Shown piece by piece: positions 14,088 to 18,156 of a DNA stretch of 18,156 bases. The number at the start of each line of letters is the position of its first letter. Position 1 is the first letter of the stretch. The DNA comes from Spirochaetaceae bacterium (GTDB lineage Bacteria > Spirochaetota > Spirochaetia > Treponematales > Rectinemataceae). Below the pieces are notes generated by a model that did not search any database, had not been told where the DNA came from, and saw only the letters and a list, made by a program, of their open reading frames with translations. The stretch is from contig DMNL01000063.1 of NCBI GenBank assembly GCA_003452735.1, forward strand, positions 1-18,156. The letters run 5' to 3'. A program made the position numbers and the translations under genes.

Positions 14088-14585
14088 TTATGAAAGGGGT
14101 TGCCCTCTTCTCTGTAATATCTGCCTAAGAACCATTTCAACTTCTTCTGGTACGATATCATTAGGAAGCCTACTATGCGATACAAGATCACGCACAAGTG
14201 TAGAGCTTATATCTACATGTTCAGCATCATAGAGGAAAAAAACTGTCTTTATGGAAGGATCGAGTCTTTGGTTCATGTAGGCCATAGTGGACTCATAAGG
14301 CAATTCAGCAGCATTGCGGAGTCCGCGCACGAGCACTGTGCATCCATGTTGACTAGCAAAATCAGTCACTAGACCATCCCATTTACATACCTTCATTCGT
14401 TGACCGAATCTGTTCATGGCATTGAGCATTTCGATACGCTCATCAATAGTGAACAATCCATCCTTTTCAGGGTTGATGGCAACAACAACATAAAGACCGT
14501 CGAATATGCTAAGGGCACTCTTGATTACATCGAGGTGGCCAGAGGTTGGAGGATCAAAGCTTCCTGCAAAGACCGCATTTGGCAT
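14088..14585 (-). CDS. coaD: Phosphopantetheine adenylyltransferase
   Basis: A 165-residue nucleotidyltransferase for the penultimate step of coenzyme A synthesis: ATP plus 4'-phosphopantetheine gives dephospho-CoA. Motifs are AGSFDPPTSGHLDVI (7-21, containing the TxGH nucleotide site), TVLVRGLRNAAELPYE (83-98) and the C-terminal ISSTLVRDLV (126-135). Length is that of bacterial CoaD (about 160). No Shine-Dalgarno precedes the ATG. A promoter-like pair, TTGACT then 17 bp then TTAAAT, ends eight bases before it, so the mRNA may be leaderless. It diverges from lnt (97 bp) and precedes rpmF on the same strand. Confidence 0.96.
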   Translation of the reverse strand: MPNAVFAGSFDPPTSGHLDVIKSALSIFDGLYVVVAINPEKDGLFTIDERIEMLNAMNRFGQRMKVCKWDGLVTDFASQHGCTVLVRGLRNAAELPYESTMAYMNQRLDPSIKTVFFLYDAEHVDISSTLVRDLVSHSRLPNDIVPEEVEMVLRQILQRRGQPLS

Positions 14586-14593
14586 AAATTTTA

Positions 14594-14622
14594 ATTTAAT
14601 GCAGTTTTACTTCAACAGTCAA
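14594..14622 (-). promoter_or_regulatory. Candidate coaD promoter placing the start site at the ATG
   Basis: Read leftward, TTGACT (14622-14617), a 17-bp spacer and TTAAAT (14599-14594) precede the coaD ATG by eight bases. Transcription would begin within one or two bases of the start codon. Confidence 0.45.
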
Positions 14623-14682
14623 TGGAAAAAATCTGCTCTAGCTCTTTAGTCAAAAAGATCTTTCGCTTATACTGATTTTATT

Positions 14683-16386
14683 ATGAATGAATTAGCCAAG
14701 GGGCTGCATCGACATAATATCTTAAAGCCCGAAAATCTCAGTTCTTTTTCAACACCTTTCTGGATTCGCCTGCTATGGGCATTTTTAGCTGCTTTATTTG
14801 CTGCGCTTGCTCAGCCAAATGAACTTTTCTTGTATGGGAATTGGTTTTTCGGCCTCTTCTGCCTCGTGCCACTTTATATGGCACTTGTTGATACTGAAAA
14901 ACTAGAAGAAGCAAGCCTTATTGGCGCTCTTTTTGGAGCACTTTATCATGCGCTGACAAGCTATTGGCTTTTTTTCTATAAGAACTTTGCATTTTGGACT
15001 CTAGGGACTACAACCATCGCTTATGCAGTAATATATGGAGTAGCCCTTATGTATGGATGTTTTTTTTTGCACCATACGGATGGCTGTAGACCTCTTGCAT
15101 TCGCCCTAGCATGGGCAGCTCTAGAGTTTGCAAAATCTACTGGCTTTCTAGGGTATCCTTGGGGGCTTCTGGCTTACTCCTTTACTGGGCTTCCGATTAT
15201 GCTGCAGACAGCTGACCTCTGGGGCGTCTATGGTATTTCTGCTTTCTTAGCCTTATGTTCATCAGCAACCTCAGAACTTATTTTGCAAAAAACACGCAAA
15301 ATGAGCCCCTTAAAAAGTTGTTTTCGTTGGCCTACAATAGCCGGTACCTGGGCTATAATACTACTTCTTTATGGTGCTTTAACAATTTCTAGGCCTATTC
15401 CCATCAGGGCAACATTGCGCCTTCTGCTCTGCCAACAGAACACAGATCCATGGATATCGGGAGAGAACGAAGCTCTATACGCTAATATAAAAGTAGCTAA
15501 AGAGGCTTTGAAATCAATCCAAGAAGAAAAAGGCGCAATGCCTGACCTCATAGTATTCAGCGAAACAAGCCTAAGGCGTCCTTATAAGGATTTCCAATCT
15601 TGGTTTGAACATAATCCTCCAGAAGAACCTCTATTGCCTTTTCTGCGGAATGCTAATATTCCATTGCTGACTGGCCTCCCAGTGGTCTGGAATTGGGATA
15701 CCAATGAAGCATCCAATTCAGTTGGTATTATTTATCCTACAGGTAAAATCGGCGAAACATACGCAAAAATACATCCCGTACCGTTTGCAGAAGCCATTCC
15801 CTTCTGGGAATTTTCTTGGTTTCGCTCTTTTATTCAAAATGTAATAGGACTTGAAAGCGGTTGGGTAATGGGAAATGAAGAAGTAATATTTGCATTGAGC
15901 CCAAAAAATAGAGATGATGGTATGAATGGTATGAATACCTTGCCTACCATTCGATTTGCGACGCCTATATGCTTCGAGGATGCCTTTTCCGAGTTATGCA
16001 GAGATTTTATCCATCGGGGCGCAGATTTATTGATAAATCTAACAAACGATTCATGGTCTAGGACAAAAAGCGCCCAAATTCAGCATTATGCTGTAGCGCG
16101 GCTTAGAGCAATTGAAACAAGGCGGGCACTTGTGCGTTCGACCAACTCAGGAGTCACCTGCGTCATTGGTTCCGATGGAAGAAATATAGCTGAATTGCCC
16201 CAATTCATTAACGCTTCCATGGTGGTAGATGTTCCTATTTATGAATCTCGTTTTACTTTTTATTTGAATTTTGGAGACTGGTTTGCTTGGGTTTGTGCTG
16301 ATTTCGTTGGATTGCTTTTCATCTGGGCAATTCTGGATACTAAAAGAAAAAATTATGTAATACAAAGTAACATAAATCATTTATAA
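14683..16386 (+). CDS. lnt: Apolipoprotein N-acyltransferase
   Basis: A 567-residue inner-membrane enzyme that adds the third acyl chain to the N-terminal cysteine of lipoproteins. The N-terminal half has several hydrophobic segments (for example about 28-44, 52-70, 78-96, 106-128, 136-150, 220-236). The periplasmic nitrilase-like domain (about 245-510) holds the triad E294 (VFSETSLRRP), K362 (TYAKIHPVPFAE) and C430 (ATPICFED). LLINLTNDSW and ALVRSTNSG are also typical. A last membrane helix lies near 530-550. No Shine-Dalgarno is visible. TATACT (14668-14673) ends nine bases before the ATG, so the leader is probably a few bases at most. It is longer than the E. coli enzyme (512). The next gene follows after 30 bp. 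Confidence 0.96.
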   Translation: MNELAKGLHRHNILKPENLSSFSTPFWIRLLWAFLAALFAALAQPNELFLYGNWFFGLFCLVPLYMALVDTEKLEEASLIGALFGALYHALTSYWLFFYKNFAFWTLGTTTIAYAVIYGVALMYGCFFLHHTDGCRPLAFALAWAALEFAKSTGFLGYPWGLLAYSFTGLPIMLQTADLWGVYGISAFLALCSSATSELILQKTRKMSPLKSCFRWPTIAGTWAIILLLYGALTISRPIPIRATLRLLLCQQNTDPWISGENEALYANIKVAKEALKSIQEEKGAMPDLIVFSETSLRRPYKDFQSWFEHNPPEEPLLPFLRNANIPLLTGLPVVWNWDTNEASNSVGIIYPTGKIGETYAKIHPVPFAEAIPFWEFSWFRSFIQNVIGLESGWVMGNEEVIFALSPKNRDDGMNGMNTLPTIRFATPICFEDAFSELCRDFIHRGADLLINLTNDSWSRTKSAQIQHYAVARLRAIETRRALVRSTNSGVTCVIGSDGRNIAELPQFINASMVVDVPIYESRFTFYLNFGDWFAWVCADFVGLLFIWAILDTKRKNYVIQSNINHL

Positions 16387-16416
16387 TATTAAACAGAATC
16401 ACTAAGGAGGATTGCC

Positions 16417-16824
16417 TTGAGTATTTCTAGCTATTTTGACGCGGAAGATTTGGAGATGCTTGAGGATGTATCTGATATTGTAAGATATCGAGAGCATCCC
16501 GCCTTTGATGCTGTTCCATTTGTAGGTTCCATAAAGAAACACCCCTATGATAAAGAAAAATTTCTTATACTTTTGCTTCACGAACAAAAAAACATGCCAT
16601 GGTTCAAGGAAGGTGAGATTATTGAGATTAAAACCCGAGATGTGCAAGCTTTAGATGAGCTTCCCTCAACTATTGACCTCAATGGTACTGCGATCAGCAC
16701 ATTCCGGATCTGGATAAGGAGGCGGGCAATTGCAGTGCGATTCGAACCTTTCGAAGTAAACGATAAGGAATACAGACCTTTTGATACTCATAGCATTTCA
16801 AGACTTCTTAGCAAGAGAGATTGA
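16417..16824 (+). CDS. Conserved-looking hypothetical protein coupled to AmrS-like gene
   Basis: I do not recognise this 135-residue soluble protein. It starts with TTG, supported by a near-perfect TAAGGAGG six bases upstream. The N-terminal third is acidic (YFDAEDLEMLEDVSD). The middle (VGSIKKHPYDKEKFLILLLHEQKN) and the end (FRIWIRRRAIAVRFEPFEV, then DTHSISRLL) look like alternating strands and basic segments of a small alpha/beta or beta-barrel fold. No cysteine, metal motif, signal or membrane helix is seen. Its stop overlaps the next ATG by one base (TGATG), so the two proteins are made together. It is not AMMECR1 or Memo, the usual partners of AmrS. PilZ-like or other small regulatory folds cannot be judged by eye. 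Confidence 0.8.
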   Translation: MSISSYFDAEDLEMLEDVSDIVRYREHPAFDAVPFVGSIKKHPYDKEKFLILLLHEQKNMPWFKEGEIIEIKTRDVQALDELPSTIDLNGTAISTFRIWIRRRAIAVRFEPFEVNDKEYRPFDTHSISRLLSKRD

Positions 16825-17696
16825 TGATAGACAATGGGCTTTCTGCAGATAGGGCGAGATACTGGAGAAGCTTAGATAACTCAAGAATACAATGCATTCT
16901 ATGCGCTCATGCATGCATAATCCAAAATGAAACAAGAGGGCACTGTAATGCCCGCCAAAATCGGTCTGGCAAGATGATTCTTCCCTTTTATGCATGGATT
17001 TCTTCTATTGCAATAGATCCTATCGAGAAAAAACCCTTAAAGCGATTTATGCCCGGAACGTCAACCTTTTCTGTAGGATTTTGGAACTGTACAATGGATT
17101 GCCCATTTTGTCAGAATTGGGAGATTGCTCATCCTCCACCTGCATATATTCAAAAACAAATCATTGAGCCAGATAGACTTATAGAGCTAGCTCTAGCATC
17201 GGGTTGCCCATCTATAAGCTTTACCTATTCCGAACCATTATTGCACATAGAATATGTCATAGAGGCGATGCAGATAGCACATAGCCGAGGTCTAAAAACG
17301 ATCCTCGTGACAAATGGAAATGCACTTGATGAACCAGCTCGACATATCCTTACCCATACAGATGCTGCAAATGTCGACTTAAAGACAGCCGATCCTCTCA
17401 TCTACCGAAAATTGCTTGGAGGAGAAATAAAGGTTATCAAGAATTTCATAAAGGTTGCTTTTGAACTCTGCCATATTGAGGTTACATCTCTTGCTGTTCC
17501 AGGAGTTCTCGATTCAATTGCACAAATTGAAGAGATCTCAAGTTTTATCGCCTCGCTTTCGACTGAGATACCTCTTCATATCACTCGATACCATCCGGCA
17601 TGGAAATACACTAAGCCACCTCTTTCTCCGGATACTATACACGAAATGGCTGAAAGCGCAAGGAATTACTTGAAAAACGTATATTCTTATTGGTGA
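16824..17696 (+). CDS. AmmeMemoRadiSam-type radical SAM protein (AmrS/PflA-like)
   Basis: A 290-residue radical SAM protein. The cluster-binding motif is NCTMDCPFCQN (C89, C93, C96; CX3CX2C). It is preceded by an N-terminal Cys block C24, C27, C31, C41 (CILCAHAC and GHCNARQNRSGK) and the family phrase SSIAIDPIEKKPLKRFMPG, as in AmmeMemoRadiSam proteins related to pyruvate formate-lyase activators. The downstream SFTYSEP (conserved in this family), TNGNA and VDLKT segments follow the TIM-barrel order. The substrate is unproven. The ATG at 16824 is translationally coupled to the preceding gene; a TTG one codon earlier is less likely. The usual AMMECR1 and Memo partners are not in this window. 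Confidence 0.9.
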   Translation: MIDNGLSADRARYWRSLDNSRIQCILCAHACIIQNETRGHCNARQNRSGKMILPFYAWISSIAIDPIEKKPLKRFMPGTSTFSVGFWNCTMDCPFCQNWEIAHPPPAYIQKQIIEPDRLIELALASGCPSISFTYSEPLLHIEYVIEAMQIAHSRGLKTILVTNGNALDEPARHILTHTDAANVDLKTADPLIYRKLLGGEIKVIKNFIKVAFELCHIEVTSLAVPGVLDSIAQIEEISSFIASLSTEIPLHITRYHPAWKYTKPPLSPDTIHEMAESARNYLKNVYSYW

Positions 17697-17706
17697 ATAG
17701 CCCCTC

Positions 17707-17738
17707 TTGACAGTCTCGATTTATTTCGGCATTGTAAG
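17707..17738 (+). promoter_or_regulatory. Possible promoter of the tRNA cluster
   Basis: A perfect TTGACA (17707-17712) lies 41 bp before tRNA-His. The -10 is poor (ATTGTA/TTGTAA at 18-20 bp). A GC-rich GCATCGCC follows, a discriminator style common at stable-RNA promoters. Confidence 0.35.
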
Positions 17739-17753
17739 CATCGCCAATTACAC

Positions 17754-17827
17754 GGTGGGTGTAGCTCAGGTGGTAGAGTGCCAGACTGTGGATCTGGTTG
17801 TCGTGGGTTCGATCCCCATCACCCACC
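17754..17827 (+). tRNA. tRNA-His (anticodon GTG)
   Basis: A full cloverleaf. The acceptor GTGGGTG pairs with CACCCAC. The anticodon stem CCAGA/TCTGG encloses CTGTGGA, and the T loop is TTCGATC. The G at 17754 can be the G-1 specific to tRNA-His and faces discriminator C at 17827. No CCA is encoded (CGA follows). Confidence 0.96.
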
Positions 17828-17869
17828 CGAGCCCGACACCTTACAGGTCTTGGGCCTAAATCTAATTGC

Positions 17870-17943
17870 GCGTTCGTAGCTCAGCTGGATAGAGCGACGG
17901 ACTTCGAATCCGTAGGCCGCAGGTTCGAGTCCTGCCGGACGCA
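17870..17943 (+). tRNA. tRNA-Arg (anticodon TCG)
   Basis: The acceptor GCGTTCG pairs with CGGACGC (one G-U). The D arm is AGCTCAGCTGGATAGAGC. The anticodon stem ACGGA/TCCGT encloses CTTCGAA. The T arm GCAGG/CCTGC encloses TTCGAGT. The discriminator is A, with no encoded CCA. Confidence 0.96.
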
Positions 17944-17958
17944 TGTTTTTGCATATAT

Positions 17959-18031
17959 GGGCCGCTAGCTCAGCTGGCAGAGCAGCAGACTCTTAATCTG
18001 CGGGTCGAAGGTTCGAACCCTTCGCGGCTCA
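17959..18031 (+). tRNA. tRNA-Lys (anticodon CTT)
   Basis: The acceptor GGGCCGC pairs with GCGGCTC (one G-U). The anticodon stem GCAGA/TCTGC encloses CTCTTAA, reading AAG. The T arm GAAGG/CCTTC encloses TTCGAAC. The discriminator is A, with no encoded CCA. A tRNA-Lys(TTT) for AAA codons must lie elsewhere. Confidence 0.95.
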
Positions 18032-18110
18032 TAAAGGCCGAAGTTTTTCAATTGATTTTGGGCCTTGACGAAGAAGCTTGGTTCCGCTAGTATGCGCCTC
18101 GCATGAAATT

Positions 18111-18156
18111 GCGAGAGTGGTGGAACGGCAGACACGCCAGACTTAGGATCTGGTGC
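18111..18156 (+). tRNA. tRNA-Leu (anticodon TAG), cut by window end
   Basis: The 5' half of a class II tRNA: GCGAGAGTGGTGGAACGG, then the anticodon stem CCAGA/TCTGG around CTTAGGA, then the first base or bases of the variable region. The long variable arm and 3' half lie outside the window. Confidence 0.93.

Noticed and set aside
17635..17826. Leftward 63-codon frame beginning MGDGDRTHDNQIHSLALYHLSY
   Set aside because: It is the antisense of tRNA-His and the end of the AmrS gene. This MGDG-type peptide is a familiar false call over tRNAs.
1..18156. CRISPR arrays, phage genes, toxin-antitoxin or defence systems
   Set aside because: No spaced direct repeats, phage-like or nuclease/toxin gene pairs were seen. 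The only mobile DNA is the single insertion sequence.

Overview
The window reads as an ordinary bacterial chromosome segment of moderate GC (low to mid 40s percent by eye), dense in housekeeping genes and interrupted by one well-preserved insertion sequence. Lnt implies a diderm envelope with triacylated lipoproteins, and the radical-SAM AmrS-like gene suggests an anaerobic or microaerophilic lifestyle. The overall gene style (HflC, alpha2-type GlyRS, GlnRS together with GltX, a divergent HU, the short HIT protein) would fit a spirochaete. That assignment is an inference and no marker here proves it.

Left part (1-2504): the 3' end of hflC runs rightward and meets, tail to tail, a leftward tyrS plus metallophosphoesterase pair driven from a good promoter near 2476-2504. 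Positions 2579-4411 are a complete ISKra4-type insertion sequence. It has 20-bp terminal inverted repeats, a perfect 9-bp target duplication, a small DUF6788-like gene and a DDE transposase. It sits between the tyrS promoter and the promoter of a rightward HU-family gene. The HU gene ends in a clear intrinsic terminator.

Middle (4946-13968): a leftward aminoacyl-tRNA synthetase operon gltX-glnS-glyS starts from a good promoter at 9684-9712. Next come a small unknown membrane protein (leftward) and a divergent HIT-family hydrolase (rightward). A thiamine pyrophosphokinase (leftward) overlaps the HIT gene by 15 bp at the 3' ends. It diverges from a tRNA nucleotidyltransferase (rightward), which converges on a leftward rpmF-acpP-rnc operon.

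Right part (14088-18156): coaD (leftward) diverges from lnt (rightward). Lnt is followed by an unknown 135-residue protein and an AmrS-like radical SAM protein that overlap by one base. A tRNA cluster closes the window: His(GTG), Arg(TCG), Lys(CTT) and Leu(TAG), the last cut by the window end. The complete tRNAs do not encode CCA, which fits the CCA-adding enzyme in the same window.

Most genes serve translation: four synthetases, L32, RNase III, CCA addition and tRNAs. Others serve cofactor and lipid supply: ACP, CoaD, TPK and Lnt. No new defence or biosynthetic system was found. The points most worth checking are the IS frameshift arrangement, a set of genes that look leaderless, an inverted repeat at the rpmF-acpP-rnc start site, and the orphan AmrS next to an unknown coupled gene. 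No stretch above 300 bases lacks a gene.
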